64,000 bases of DNA from Arion vulgaris (Eukaryota; Mollusca; Gastropoda; Stylommatophora; Arionidae), in assembly GCA_020796225.1 (NCBI GenBank), contig CM036775.1, forward strand, positions 4,785,393 through 4,849,392, written 5' to 3'. The number at the start of each line of letters is the position of its first letter. Within the stretch, counting starts at the first letter, position 1. Both the position numbers and the translations under genes were made by a program. Shown here piece by piece: positions 22,001-29,075 of the stretch. Under the pieces are notes generated by a model that did not search any database, was not told where the DNA came from, and saw only the letters and a list, made by a program, of their open reading frames with translations.

Positions 22001-23059
22001 CTATGTCTCACCAGCAGAATGTCTAGCATGATGCATATTGATAAGTTGATATGATATGCTGGTTAAAGCACTAACCCTCAGCTCCTCAGGTATGCAGTCC
22101 TGTTGAAACATTGTATTTTCAAACTGATTAAATCACTGGAATGGTTCCAATATCAATTTAGAGTCTCCATCCAACAGCGGTAGTTAAGTGTCGAAAGACA
22201 TCACCCCCATCTTCAACTCCTCAATGGTTGATGAAACTCTCTCAGTGGTAAACATCTGCATGTTTAGGATGGGAGATCCAATTGAGGCTCTGAAGGTTGA
22301 AAACCTCCGCCTGTGTGTTGCTGGGCTCTCAAGGAGCAAAGAATTGTAACACTGCACCCTACAAGGCATGTCATAAGAGGCGATTGATGTAGGGGCCTAG
22401 GGAAGCTACCCTAGTAAATAAAAAGCGTAACAGAAATCGGATGTGTTGGCCTGCTTGTAGGCGCATAACTGGCACAACAAACAATCGCTCTTAGGCTCAG
22501 ATCACATACAAATCATAAAAAAGTGTTAACAAGTGGTTGATGTGGAGCGTTCAAAGAAGAAGACCCCCAATAGACAATTCCATTCATAATGCAACCTGCC
22601 ATTTTGGGACCTTCTGAAGCATTGTCTGACAATCAGACACACCAAAGGCCCTAGGAAACAAGAGTCTCGTTGAACCACTGGAGAGCAACAGCAATGGCCT
22701 CAACCTCCATCCTCATACTTGAAGTAGTTGTCATGTCTTGCTCTGTTCCACCACAATTCTAAAATGTGTGCAAGCTAGAAAACCCCTGTCTGACTTCTCA
22801 CTACCATGCCAACCCATGGGTGTATACAACATGATCTTGCGTTATGTGCAAGCAGCTGCTTCATTATGAGTTCAAAGAAAACAAAACTAAATGTAATAAA
22901 TATGTTAGTGAAGTGGTCAAAATAAAATACCTCTCGTGACACATGACGCCCAAGAGTGACTAAGAAAGTATCTTGTGTGTACTGATTTTGAAGAATTGGC
23001 TTGTCTTGAAAAAACGGGCCCAGTTTTGCATGAGCAAATGGCAAAGCTAGTTGTCTCAT
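1814..23059 (-). CDS. Acyl-CoA dehydrogenase, AidB-like type (gene span; 8 exons in window, 3' part missing)
   Basis: Eight minus-strand exons thread in one frame: 22931-23059, 18651-18720, 14314-14381, 12337-12455, 10592-10691, 8368-8482, 5745-5887 and 1814-1963 (894 nt, 298 codons). Every junction has GT..AG and matching phase. Diagnostic segments are the N-terminal ENQY-like block (ILQNQYTQDTFLVTLGRHV), FYLFEPSGGLYGCPLAMTNG, the flavin-side motif FWTSGQWMTEKQGGSDV, then YKWFSSATDADIALTLAR and LKLKNKLGTKQLPTAELLIDG. This order and these motifs are those of the acyl-CoA dehydrogenase fold (FAD-dependent alpha,beta-dehydrogenation of acyl-CoA thioesters), closest in style to bacterial AidB-type members. 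The C-terminal domain, which carries the catalytic base in the family, is not in the window. No mitochondrial targeting peptide is obvious before the candidate Met at 23059. Substrate and compartment cannot be read from the sequence. Exons 2 and 3 are the weakest; the other six are secure. Confidence 0.88.
2030..2255 (-). repeat. tRNA-derived SINE family B (copy 1)
   Basis: Reverse complement of the element at 57940-58205. The RNA polymerase III B-box-like GGGTTCAA..CC and an A-box-like segment lie at the 2160-2255 end. The body motif around 'CGACCCAGCCTAAACTGGGTACC' is shared with the copies at 9405-9660 and 30820-31060. Confidence 0.75.
2600..2720. repeat. Degraded SINE D/E fragment
   Basis: The piece around 2620-2690 repeats the 'ACATGCCTTGTAGGTTGCAGTGGTACTATTCTTTGCTTCCC' body (in parts) seen in family E. 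The rest of 2256-2810 is unassigned, with two similar 'TTTGGTTTAGCAAGATGGAGAACACATG' stretches (near 2392 and 2750). Confidence 0.45.
2811..3060 (+). repeat. tRNA-derived SINE family A (copy 1)
   Basis: The head resembles a tRNA: an A-box-like TGGCTAAGAGGTTAAGC and a B box GGATTCGAATC. It is followed by a body (GATTGTTGCTGGAGCTACAG, then TGCAATGAAGACAATCCTTCG) that recurs at 54344-54590 and in reverse at 7873-8065. Confidence 0.78.
3061..3632. other. Unassigned intronic sequence left of the hAT element
   Basis: An acidic 68-codon open stretch (3114-3320) includes SKDELDLDCDYSDKDIENE. Segments after it and right of the hAT element (4940-5090, acidic EEEEKDDHLDETEKFE) may be two halves of one decayed element split by the hAT insertion. 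I do not recognise it. Confidence 0.3.
3721..4203 (-). pseudogene. hAT transposase C-terminal (dimerisation) fragment
   Basis: 160 open codons. Its second half, IYLSLMITNCSGEHSFSTLK then SELRNMMGQDRLNNLTLMNI, matches the hAT C-terminal dimerisation pattern (SxERSFSxLKxIKxxLRxxM..RLxxLxLxxI) found in ZMYM1-like transposases. The catalytic core that should precede it is deleted. Confidence 0.85.
4384..4850 (-). pseudogene. hAT transposase N-terminal fragment
   Basis: Begins in the KTRKLSEFLNVV region (about 4800-4830) and runs through a serine-rich linker to DIGEWPNNFNRDYWIV. That last motif resembles the start of the TTF-type zinc-finger region in ZMYM1-like hAT transposases ('D.G.WP......R.Y.V'). 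The protein then stops, consistent with the internal deletion. Confidence 0.7.
5100..5570 (+). repeat. SINE family H with CAATCAATCAAT tail (copy 1)
   Basis: Contains 'GAGATCTCTGATCTCAGTG', 'AGAGCAGGTTGGAAAGC', 'TACATCAGGGACCCTCGGC' and 'GAGATCTTCCTGTGTAAGAA', ending in a CAATCAAT tail near 5550. The same order is seen at 28340-28490, 33600-33770, 44240-44670, 63270-63630 and in reverse at 47220-47960. Confidence 0.75.
5745..5887 (-). CDS. Acyl-CoA dehydrogenase exon 7
   Basis: 143 nt, phase 1 in and phase 0 out. Begins RGTETVAVEQPDGSYRLYG and continues YKWFSSATDADIALTLARVV. 'GYKWF.S...ADIALTLAR' is the conserved strand pair that lines the flavin pocket. With exon 6 the junction gives GGSDVARGTET, as expected for the family. 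Acceptor TATTTTCAG, donor GTAATA. Confidence 0.95.
5970..6117 (+). repeat. SINE family E fragment
   Basis: Carries 'AAGAATAGTAATACTGTGGC', an AAGGCATGT block and the 'CTACTTGTAG' motif of family E (compare 8076-8330), truncated at the right by the next repeat. Confidence 0.55.
6118..6547 (+). repeat. Family D-related repeat, long (about 520 bp) version, copy 1
   Basis: Aligns along its whole length with 53396-53925, sharing the CCCGAGTGGTTACCGG start, 'GAAAACGGATGCACCAG', 'CAATGAGGAATGGGATAACG' and 'GGAAGAGGTCGGCACAAAC'. It has no intact reading frame. It leads directly into the 88-bp tandem array. Confidence 0.75.
6548..6990 (+). repeat. 88-bp tandem array made from a repeat's 3' end
   Basis: Five copies of a unit starting GACAAACTGTATGGCGTGG, at 6548, 6636, 6724, 6812 and 6898; the fourth copy is 86 bp by a 2-bp loss. 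The related repeat at 53821 has this unit once. An AGAAGAAGAAGAAG tail follows. Confidence 0.92.
6991..7798. other. Unassigned intronic DNA with short repeat relics
   Basis: 7060-7280 resembles 22150-22310, 17955-18170 and (reversed) 37480-37650, sharing 'CATCCAACAGACAG' and 'CATCCTTAACTCC' type segments, so it is an old dispersed repeat. 7281-7798 is AT-rich with a TATATATATATA run near 7676 and shows no gene. Confidence 0.5.
7799..8065 (-). repeat. SINE B 3' fragment joined to SINE A copy (reverse)
   Basis: 7799-7872 matches the 3' end of family B ('AATACAGTGTTAGGTCC'). 7873-8065 is a reversed family A copy with B box GGTTCGAATC and A-box-like GTGAAGTGGTTAAGAC at the 8065 end. Confidence 0.7.
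8076..8330 (+). repeat. SINE family E (copy with GAACAAGAG end)
   Basis: The order 'GGGCCTGCAAGGGAAGCAAA', 'GAATAGGAACCACTGCAACC', 'AGGGAAGCTACCCTAGTAAA', 'GCATAACTGGCACAACGTA', 'AACAAGTGGTCGATATGGAG' is shared with 22325-22565, 54605-54860, 60440-60850 and reversed at 42500-42770 and 45225-45440. Confidence 0.78.
8368..8482 (-). CDS. Acyl-CoA dehydrogenase exon 6 (flavin-contact motif)
   Basis: 115 nt, phase 0 in and phase 1 out. Encodes NKFPSLYERVF, then SRLTSRDPKVFWTSGQWMTE and KQGGSDV. The 'SRDP..FWTSGQWMTE..GGSDV' motif is the hallmark FAD/substrate-side loop of acyl-CoA dehydrogenases. Acceptor CTTCTTCAG, donor GTGAGA. A family-E SINE (8076-8330) ends about 40 bp away in the following intron. 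Confidence 0.95.
8633..9052 (+). pseudogene. LINE 3' fragment (C-terminal domain) with AAG tail
   Basis: Encodes [20 protein letters not shown], then [20 protein letters not shown] and [19 protein letters not shown], the C-terminal region that follows reverse transcriptase in many LINEs. Ends in (AGA)n at 9030-9052. The same family lies reversed at 42899-43420. Confidence 0.82.
9405..9660 (-). repeat. tRNA-derived SINE family B (copy 2)
   Basis: Parallel to 2030-2255: starts 'GTTGAGATATATTGGGGAAT', has 'GGTACCCAATTGAGGCTGG' and ends with the reversed B-box region GGGTTCAA-type (9600-9660). Confidence 0.72.
9714..9955 (-). repeat. tRNA-derived SINE family G (copy 1)
   Basis: The reversed head has B-box complement GATTCGAACTC; the body has 'CGTGGCATATCCCAAAGG', 'AACAAGTCGTTGATTTTCTA' and 'ACGTTCAGTAGTTGCCATTG'. 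Copies at 41415-41642, 50500-51325 (split by a hAT element) and reversed at 59220-59400. Confidence 0.75.
9970..10003 (+). repeat. (AAT)n microsatellite
   Basis: About eleven AAT units. It abuts the 3' end of the reversed LINE copy at 10000-10572. Confidence 0.9.
10000..10572 (-). pseudogene. 3' end of zinc-finger LINE (copy)
   Basis: Reads on the minus strand as the C-terminal part of the LINE described at 23659-26880, including the region encoding the C-x2-C-x12-H-x3-H zinc finger and the terminal 'CATCATGCTCATGCGAGG' sequence. Frames are broken. Confidence 0.75.
10592..10691 (-). CDS. Acyl-CoA dehydrogenase exon 5
   Basis: 100 nt, phase 2 in and phase 0 out, encoding RLYQIAKFYLFEPSGGLYGC then PLAMTNGAAKTLE. 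This is one of the most conserved blocks of the family (YLF.PS.GLY.CPLAMT.GAA). Acceptor TTTCACAG, donor GTAAGT. Confidence 0.93.
10745..11222 (+). pseudogene. LINE 3' fragment (MHPNSTVYR family)
   Basis: Readable pieces CLNYIDKQRMKWFGHLIRMH, PNSTVYRVFYNRTSGKKARG and RPRKRWLDG, ending in an AAGAAGAAGAAAGAAG tail. Reversed or truncated relatives are at 13086-13430, 14640-14895 and 32830-33100. Confidence 0.78.
11223..11850 (+). pseudogene. LINE C-terminal fragment interrupted by a 92-bp insertion
   Basis: Encodes MRSLICNKSLSVEIRMRVIQ, YIEPILTYGCESWTINKQ and RRMMRI, then, after an insertion, PWTAKMTNVEVLNEVKTQRK and LIINIRTRQSSFFEHVMKR. Removing 11442-11533 joins RRMMRI to PWTAKMT in frame. 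Confidence 0.8.
11442..11533 (-). mobile_element. 92-bp retro-insertion with 8-bp target duplication
   Basis: Flanked by GAGAATAC at 11434-11441 and 11534-11541. The left end is (ATC)n, so read on the minus strand the insert ends in a (GAT)n tail, as expected for a 5'-truncated non-LTR copy. The same sequence occurs at 46340-46420. Confidence 0.8.
12000..12310 (+). repeat. SINE family D (copy 1)
   Basis: Order 'CGCCCAAGTGGTTACCAGGG', 'AAGAATAGAACCACTGTTAC', 'TTTAGGTGGCCTACTAAACC' and 'AAACATATACAAGAGTGATT' ending at GAAGAAAGAAGAA; parallel to 46725-46975. It ends 27 bp from dehydrogenase exon 4. Confidence 0.72.
12337..12455 (-). CDS. Acyl-CoA dehydrogenase exon 4
   Basis: 119 nt, phase 0 in and phase 2 out, encoding SWGKRVDKLITSSAWSKMK then RIAAEEGLISCGYERKFGEW. 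The donor is GTAAGT. An in-frame TAG upstream fixes the acceptor. The RVD-x-(L/I)ITS-x-W and AAEEGL segments are typical of this dehydrogenase group, and the junction with exon 5 restores GEWSRLYQ. Confidence 0.88.
12690..12985 (-). repeat. Family D-related repeat (reverse)
   Basis: Reversed relative of 54000-54350 and 55440-55770, with 'ATGTGGAAATCTGATTCATG', 'GTTTTACGTCACATCTTCAG' and 'CATCTAGTGTTTTTACG'. Confidence 0.7.
13086..13430 (-). pseudogene. LINE 3' fragment (MHPNSTVYR family, reverse)
   Basis: Reverse complement of the element at 10745-11222 ('GTGTCGTGGTTTTCTGTTTT', 'CGATGTTCTGTTGTAGAAGA'). Confidence 0.75.
13560..13935 (+). pseudogene. LINE C-terminal fragment (R.TWRRDLE family)
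   Basis: In broken frames reads as a [18 protein letters not shown] segment and an LQE(I/L) segment. A reversed copy is at 48765-49120, where the complementary text 'TCCAAATCTCGTCTCCATG' is clear. Confidence 0.65.
14090..14230 (-). repeat. tRNA-like fragment
   Basis: Plus-strand 'GAGATTGAACCCGGTCTCC' is the complement of a B-box (GGGTTCAATC), with a possible A-box complement near 14165, so this is probably the head of a SINE I cannot place in a family. Confidence 0.45.
14314..14381 (-). CDS. Acyl-CoA dehydrogenase exon 3 (tentative)
   Basis: Sixty-eight nt, phase 1 in and phase 0 out, encoding (D)LTFEIGAGEIYDLSLKWKQNNP. The EIYDL..K...NNP pattern fits the family segment before the 'YDAWG-RVD' region. 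The donor is GTAATA. Joined to exon 4 (SWGKRVD...), about eight residues expected in the family are missing, so a micro-exon or a mis-set boundary is possible. Confidence 0.55.
14640..14895 (+). pseudogene. LINE 3' fragment (MHPNSTVYR family, truncated)
   Basis: Encodes KGKRKTTERWLDGVAESCKT then TGQKTRSSVATKEEEE, the last part of the family seen at 10745-11222, with an AAGAAGAAGAAGAG tail. Confidence 0.7.
15055..16255 (+). pseudogene. LINE with RNase H domain (Jockey/R1-like), broken
   Basis: The reverse-transcriptase thumb region is seen in QQPTYLGVTFDDRLMW. An RNase H domain follows with the first Asp in LWVRVYMDGSAGNAVKNGG, a degenerate TDSKSAL equivalent (YFTNVKSALQAL) and the final GIPGNETADRLAKEGA block (near 16150-16195). 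Several frameshifts separate these parts. A (AAATA)n-like tail ends the copy near 16255. Located in the intron between dehydrogenase exons 2 and 3. Confidence 0.8.
16256..17700. other. Unassigned AT-rich intronic DNA
   Basis: No reading frame longer than 67 codons and no gene seen. Two related segments, near 16565-16630 and 16700-16760, share 'TATTACCTC' plus 'AACATTAT', suggesting an old local duplication. A (C)10 run lies at about 17335. Confidence 0.5.
17700..18180 (-). repeat. Dispersed repeat family I relics
   Basis: The 17735-17900 text ('GGTTACTAAACTGACGTCAT', 'TATGCATACTGATGGTTCC') is the complement of 38530-38670 and 60120-60245. 17955-18170 resembles 7060-7280. Confidence 0.6.
18651..18720 (-). 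CDS. Acyl-CoA dehydrogenase exon 2 (tentative)
   Basis: A strong GTAAGT donor follows an open 70-nt stretch ending LLMDISQKMGKL plus one base (phase 1). The proposed acceptor is ACATAG; an in-frame TAG lies directly before it, so the exon cannot extend further. The DISQKMGKL segment sits where the family has a 'D-L-x-x-(F/M)-G' helix. It is supported mainly by phase match to both neighbours. Confidence 0.5.
18740..18920 (+). repeat. Short direct repeats beside a GC-rich block
   Basis: Two related units (about 18757-18815 and 18838-18900) share 'AAGACTTCAAAGT' followed by 'AGACAG/GGAGACGG'. A third unit lies at 20725-20790 on the far side of the GC-rich block. Confidence 0.6.
18970..20720. 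other. GC-richer block of unknown origin
   Basis: Base composition is visibly richer in G+C than the surrounding intron (many CCCGCGGG, GGGCGG and CGCCTG words). Open stretches exist on both strands (171 codons at 19578-20093 plus; 97 codons at 19781-20074 minus) but none shows a motif I recognise. It lies between related short repeats (18.74-18.92 kb and 20.73-20.79 kb), so it may be an insertion or old mobile element. It is in the intron between dehydrogenase exons 1 and 2. Confidence 0.45.
20821..22140. other. Intronic DNA with no recognised gene
   Basis: Pyrimidine-rich to about 21110 ('CTCTGTCCGTCTTACTG'). 21560-21800 holds a reversed, decayed family E SINE ('TTGTGATTTGTATTTGATC', 'CTACAAGTAGGCC'). 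Nothing else was identified. Confidence 0.5.
22325..22565 (+). repeat. SINE family E (copy)
   Basis: Order 'GCAAAGAATTGTAACACTGC', 'GGGAAGCTACCCTAGTAAAT', 'GGCGCATAACTGGCACAAC', 'TTAACAAGTGGTTGATGTGG', with a GAAGAAGA end. Confidence 0.78.
22931..23059 (-). CDS. Acyl-CoA dehydrogenase exon 1 (N-terminal, candidate start Met)
   Basis: Forty-three codons beginning MRQLALPFAHAKLGPFF and containing ILQNQY..DTFL, the conserved N-terminal block of AidB-like dehydrogenases. Ends in phase 0 at a GTATTT donor. The frame stays open upstream of the Met to about 23160, and a CTTCACAG acceptor lies at about 23095, so the true start could be further upstream or in another exon. A minus-strand TATATA-like stretch near 23241 is a possible but weak promoter. 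Confidence 0.8.
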
Positions 23060-23658
23060 TTCATCTGATAAATGTTTCGCATTGTTACAGCATCCCTGTG
23101 AAGGAAGTCTGGCTCTAGATTCAGAGGCTAATCGAGGTGCAATTTGATGAAATTTTTAGTTGTAATCCGGAAATCCGTGGTCTTATTTGTTGTTGTCTGC
23201 CTATAGTAAGCATATTGCATTTCACTTAGATATATAAACAATCACTTATATATCTACGTTAACTCTAAGCTACTGTCTCGCTTATAATATTAAATGGAAC
23301 ATTAGTTAATAATTTAGATAGACTGACGCTGATTAATTTAACCCTGACTAGATTTGATTGCTTTCTCAAGCAGACGGTTCAAGGTTTAGTAATGTTTGGG
23401 ATGTTTCCTTTGAAATCTCTGACCCAGTCAAAAGATATGAGTTTGCGATGTAAACAATCGAACTTATCTTCGATAACAGACTTTTGTACTTTGTACAGTA
23501 GTGCAGTATTAACACATTATTCTACCTTTTCCCACCTCCCACCCTTCCTATTTCGTCTCCAATTCTATAAGAAGCAAGAATCCAACCGGTACAGTTACGC
23601 AAACATAGCTCAGCATGACCCCCACAATAGGGGCTTCATTTGGCACCCATGGTTAATA
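23060..23658. other. Upstream region of the dehydrogenase gene
   Basis: AT-rich, with TATATA stretches at 23241-23265. No other gene or repeat recognised. It would contain the minus-strand promoter if the Met at 23059 is the start. Confidence 0.4.
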
Positions 23659-26600
23659 GCCGTCCATCGCAAGCGATGATGACAACAATCTCAGACTGTA
23701 CTGTTGCACCTCTCTGGTGTGTGCGGAGGTGACTGTAGAGTCCAATCTAGAACAGAATCCCGACCACGGGGTGGGCATACATGATCAGGTTAGACATGTG
23801 CGTGTTGTGTGCTCTGTCTTTTCGCGCTGCTCGTTTTCTGTGACTCAACAATACGATGATTCTCAGCTATTCGGTTCCTCTTTTGTTGTTACAGCGCCAC
23901 ATTTGGCGATCTTGCGCAAAAGATTCCCAGCACGTATTGTCTATATCGAAGCATTTCAGAGACACTTTAAGAGTGTCTTTAAGCGTTTTTTCTGTCCACC
24001 AGCAAACGTCTGCCCCTTCAAGCTCGCATCATCAACTGTTTTGGGATGCGTTTATCAGGCATTCGAGCAACGTGACCGACCCATCTCAGTTGGGCCTTCT
24101 GCAACAGGGTGTTGACGCTTGGGATCTTTGCTCTTGTGAGGACTTCGCTGTCTGGAATTTTTCTGCCAGTTTATTTTAGTATTCTGCGTAGACAATTGTG
24201 TCAAAATGGTTTAATTTTCTTGCGTGTCTGCTATACACTGTCCATGTCTCGCTTGCGTACAGCAGCGTGGTTAGCACTATGGCCTGTAAACTTTCAGCTT
24301 GTGACCTTTCTTATCCTTCCGTTCTACAAGTGACACGTAACCTTCTGAACGCAGACTGCTTTGGATATCCTATTGTTGACCTCAGAATCTATGTTTGCCG
24401 ATCTGGATATGAGGCTGCCAAGATAAGCAAAGTTGTCCGTTGAATGGAGACGCTTGTGTTGATGATTGGATCGTAATACTGTTCTCTAGGGGCGGGCTGG
24501 AACATGACCTCTGTTTTTTTGGTGTTAACGGTGAGGCCAAACCTATCACAGGCCATTGAAAACTTGTCCATGTAAGTCTGCATTTCTTCCACAGAGTTGG
24601 TAGCGAAGGCACAGTCATCAGCAAACAACAGGTTTGAGATAGTTGATTCTTTTACCTTGGTGGATGATTTTAACCTCCGAAGATTGAATAGATTACCGTC
24701 TGCCCTGTATCTAATCTTTACCCCATGTTCGTCGCCTTCCCAAAAGACATCCGTGAACATGGCAGCAAACATCATGCTGAAGAGTGTTGGGGCCAGTACA
24801 CAGCGCTGTTTGACGCCATTGGTGACATGGAAGGCTTCCGACAGCTCCCCTTTGTCAAGTACACGTGCCATCATGCCTCGTGAAACTGTTGGACGATCTT
24901 GATGAATTTCACTGGGCATCCACATTTTCCATGATCTTCCATGGAGCCCTCCTGTTAACCGTGTCGAAAGCCTTGTCAGATCGACAAAGACCATATAGAG
25001 GTTGATCTGCTCTTGGCATTTCTCCTGTAGTTGGCGAGCAGCAAATATCATGTCTGCTGTTCCACGACCTGCTCTGAAGCCACATTTGGTCTCAGGGAGT
25101 AAGTCCTGTTCCAGGTGATCGATTAATCGATTGAAGAGGACTCTGGCCAGTATTTTGCCAGCAATTGACAGGAGGGAGATCCCCTGTGATTATCGCAGGC
25201 CTGGCGGTTTCCTTTCCGCTTGTACAAGTGGACAATAGTGGCATCCTTTAATTCATGTGGCACACGTTCGTTGCACCAAATGGATGTAAATAACTCTGTC
25301 AATTTTAGCATCAGCGTGGGCCCTCCTTCTTTGTATACTTCGGGTTTGGGATTGAGTCCGCACCCGTGCCTTCCGCTGGACATCTGGCTTGTTGCCTCTT
25401 GACCTCTGCTAAGGTAGGTGGAATATCAAGCTTGGCATTGATTGGGACCTGGGCATGCGCTCTATGGCTTCATAACATATAGTGGATGGATGGTTGAGGA
25501 CAGAACGGAAGTGTTCTGCCCAGCGATTTAGTATCTGAGGCTTGTCAATTAGCAGCCTTGCTCCATCTCATCGAGTAGGGGTAGAGATTGATGAGGCATA
25601 AACAGTTTTTAGGCATCGTAAACGTTTGGAATCATGTCTGTCTGCACATATCTGGATTTCATCAGATTTTTTGCTTAGCAGGCGTCTTGTAATTTCCTGA
25701 TCTCTCTTTAGCCCTTCTCCGAGCATCTAGGAAAGCTGTTTTTTTTTGGATGATGATGATGGGTCATTTTGATGGGCTCTGTATGTTCATGTTTCGCGAG
25801 AGAATAGACTTGATTTTTGTCATTTTTGTCAAACCAGTCGTGGCTCTTGCGTACAGAGTGTCCTATGAGCTCAGAGGTAGATAGGACATGGTGTCTCTGA
25901 GGCAGTCCAGTCATCGTCCACGCTGGTTTTGCCAAACTGGAGGTCCTTCAATTTGTCGTCCAGGTCTCTTATTAAACTTTCGGTGACAGCGGAGCTTTTC
26001 AATTTGAGACTGCCAGCTTTTTTGTTGGTTTGCGACCCCGGTGACGTTTTCTAGGGGTTGATGCGGAGGTTGAGCTTTGACACGATCAATCATGATCGGT
26101 CCCAAAATTCTACTCCGCGCATAGCCTTTGTGACTCTGACGTCACGTCTGTCATTTTTCCTTACGATGACGTAGTCAATGAGGTGCCATTGTTTGGAACG
26201 GGATGCATCCATGACGTTTTGTTTCGGTTGGTAACAGAAACAAGGAGTTTGTGATTGTTAGGCCGTGGCGCACATAGTCTGAGTAATAGAAGCCATTACT
26301 ATTGCACTTGCCCACGCCGTGTACTCCTAGTACTCCATCCCAGACCTGATGGTCTGTCCCTACTCTGGCATTGAAGTCCCCTAGTATGATGAGCTTCTCA
26401 GACCTTGGGACCGCTGAGATGGCTGAGTCAAGGTCCTCGTAGAAACCATCCTTGATTTTGCTTGGATTTGTTATTGTCGGGGCGTAGACGCTGAGTAAAG
26501 TGGCACTCTTTTTTTTTCTCCTAGTGAGATCTGAAGAGTCATCACTCTGTCACTGACACCTTTGGGAGTCTGGTGAGGCCGCGCACAAGATGATATTTGA

Positions 26601-26880
26601 CAGCAAACCCTACACCAGATTCCCGACGTTCTGTATTGGCTCTCCACCCAAAAGAAAGTGTAACCACGCCACCTCTGACAGCTGACCTCGTCAGGAGTCT
26701 GGTCTCACTCAAGGCAGCTATGTCGATATCGTAGGTGCCAGTTCTCAGCCACGGTGCAGTCCGTATTTCAGCTTATGTGTTATTCTAATAGTGTTCCACG
26801 TTCCAGCGCCTATGGTGAGAGTTTAGCGTATCTTCATGTTGTGTGATTTGTGTTGTATGTAGTTGTCTGAAACTGGAGCT
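23659..26880 (-). pseudogene. Long LINE: endonuclease, reverse transcriptase, C-terminal zinc finger (broken)
   Basis: On the minus strand, near 26700, GTYDIDIAALSET is the catalytic-Glu motif of an APE-type endonuclease; near 26350, LIILGDFNARVGTDHQVW is the GDFNARVG motif. The reverse transcriptase is in pieces (25383-25123; 25051-24389) with GVKQ(R)CVLAPTLFS, NLLFADDCAFATN and VNTKKTEVMFQP. The C-terminal part (24120-23700) reaches the MWRCNNKRG segment and the end of a C-x2-C-x12-H-x3-H zinc-finger region that is intact in the 34325-34950 copy. Frameshifts and a damaged 'DLTKAFD' motif show it is inactive. It is the fullest LINE in the window and the parent type for copies at 10.0, 34.3, 40.0 and 44.7 kb. 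Confidence 0.88.
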
Positions 26881-28330
26881 TGCGCTGTATTTGGATTATA
26901 GTGAGGAAAAGTTGCGCTATTCGTCAACCTCACTCTCTCGTCCAGGACTATCTGTATCCAGGGCAAGACAAGTCAAGACGACTGGAGATAGTGCCAGATG
27001 CAGTGGATGACCAGGGCTTTCTAAAGTGCCTCGCCGTGCTCTATGCGGTCCACACCGCTCTGCTGTGATCCGCCTTTCTAACCGTTGAGCCAACTAGTGG
27101 CCCATCCGCGAATCAGCGGATACAGCCAGGCTCTGCACAGGCCAGACAACTGGCCGGTATTCTCTGACCTAATAAGAAAGGATCTAATACAGATGTTTGA
27201 TAGAACACTGTACACTTTTTGTTTATAATTCTGTGAGTCTATGTTATTTATGGAAAAATTCATAATATTGATATTCCTTATTGTTAAACTGTACATAATA
27301 TTTAACTTGTTGCAATATGACTTCGAGTTATTTTTGTGATTTTAAATGAATTCGTCTATATACACCAATACTGAATGCGAGGTCCGTGGTGTAGTTGGAT
27401 CGATTTCCCCCAATTCTTACCTGAGCCCGATGGCCCAGTGTTTATAGTTTCTGGCCGATCCAGTCTTTGCATACAGGCAGACAGTGCCTAGATTACCGAT
27501 GCTGCTAACCCTCGGTTTCCCCCTGGTTTGACCACCGATAGGTAACCGTTGTAGTCGCTGTGCATGTTAGCTAAACTACGCAAGAGTTGTATGTTGAAGT
27601 CACGTTACAACTATTGTTCCGGCCGCCATGCTGTGTGTAAGTTTACATTTACACAAGCGGCGCAATGGCGGTGGATAGACCTGTCCTGGCATGTGTGTCT
27701 GTCTCGAAATTACTGGACAATTCTCTTGTCCCAAGGTGTACTGGTATTTTTCATCAGCACATAACAGGAACCTTTGCAGACAATACACTGACGCTTTGAA
27801 CAGGTTCCGTACGTGACCTTGACCTTCCTATCGACCTAGCTGGTGATGCGTGAAGCGTTTCTTTGTGGTGTGGAATCCGTGGTAGTTTTCAGCCTTGGTT
27901 AATTGGAGATTTTATCGATAACTGGTGTCGACTAGAAACACGATCTTATTTTTATTTAGTAGAATATAATTGATGATGATAGCTAACACAATTACACTTG
28001 AGTTCTTTCACTGCTTATACACAACCGAATAATGATATAAATATATATGTACTCCGTTTCGAATTTACACAGATTAATTAATTTTTTTTAAAGTTCAAGA
28101 GCAAACAGTTAACACGCCCGCACACTGGGCGACCGAAAACCAGATAATGTATGGTTAATGTAATGTTAAAAAGTAGTGTTTGCAACCTTGGTTAAGTCAT
28201 TCGCCAACAAGGACAAGCGTGGCTTTTCAGCACGCTCTGGGGAACAATATAAGAGAGTTCCTATGGGGCCTACAGGACAACTACAAGTAGTTTGACAATG
28301 GGGGTATGGGCGATGATGGTATCTCATAAC
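26881..28330. other. Intergenic DNA, no gene recognised
   Basis: May include the 5' end of the LINE (to about 27110). 27360-27530 has a tRNA-like 'GTGGTGTAGTTGG' A-box look but no convincing B box. The rest is AT-rich. Confidence 0.45.
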
Positions 28331-28339
28331 TACTCTCGT

Positions 28340-28490
28340 GTTAAACCTTCTTCTAATTACACGGGGGACCCTAGCCGGCGTTACAGAGTTTGTACACTGC
28401 CGCTGAGATCCTCCTGTGTAAGAAAGAGATTGGAGCACATCACTGCCACCCAAGTGCAATTATGATGGTTCAATCAATCAATAAAACTCT
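28340..28490 (+). repeat. SINE family H 3' end
   Basis: 'ACGGGGGACCCTAGCCGGCG', 'CTGAGATCCTCCTGTGTAAG' and a CAATCAATAA tail, as in 5100-5570. Confidence 0.75.
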
Positions 28491-28609
28491 GATAGATCTC
28501 AAGTTGATTGCAGGAAATGTTAAAAAAAATTATGATACGAATTGGCAAAGCAACATCAGCTTTTAAAGTCTAAATAAAATATGGAACTGTAAGTTATATA
28601 GTATTAAAA

Positions 28610-29075
28610 TTAAATTACGAATTTTCAATTCAAATGTTGTATCAATCCCAAACATATGCCAGGAGTTGGAAAATGACTAAAGATATAGAAAGCAAGTTGA
28701 ATGCATTTGAAAATAGATGTCTGAAAAATAATGAATATAAAATGGAACGAATTCAGAGAAGTGATGAAATCAGAGACATGTCTGGTCAACCACTAGTGAC
28801 AACTGTTATAAGAAAGAGAAGATGGAGATATGTTGGAGACACCTTGAGGAGAAATGATCAAAGAATATCAAGCAGGCATTGAAGTGGGATGCAAAGGGTT
28901 CAAGAAAGAGGTCGACCTAAGGAGACCCTAAGCGAAACTTGATGAGAGAGGCAGGAAATATCGGTCTCAGTTCCATGGAGGAGATTGAGCAGGTTGCCAG
29001 GATAGAGGGTATGGAAATTACGCAGCCTATGTAACGTATTACGGTACGAGAGGAAATTATTATTTAATCAATCAA
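28610..29075 (+). pseudogene. LINE C-terminal fragment ([17 protein letters not shown] family)
   Basis: Encodes SWKMTKDIESKLNAFENRCL, then [20 protein letters not shown] and YVG. Ends with AATCAATCAAT. Closely repeated at 58525-58820. Confidence 0.78.

Noticed and set aside
27360..27530. Possible tRNA-like gene
   Set aside because: Only a weak A-box resemblance; no B box or cloverleaf seen.
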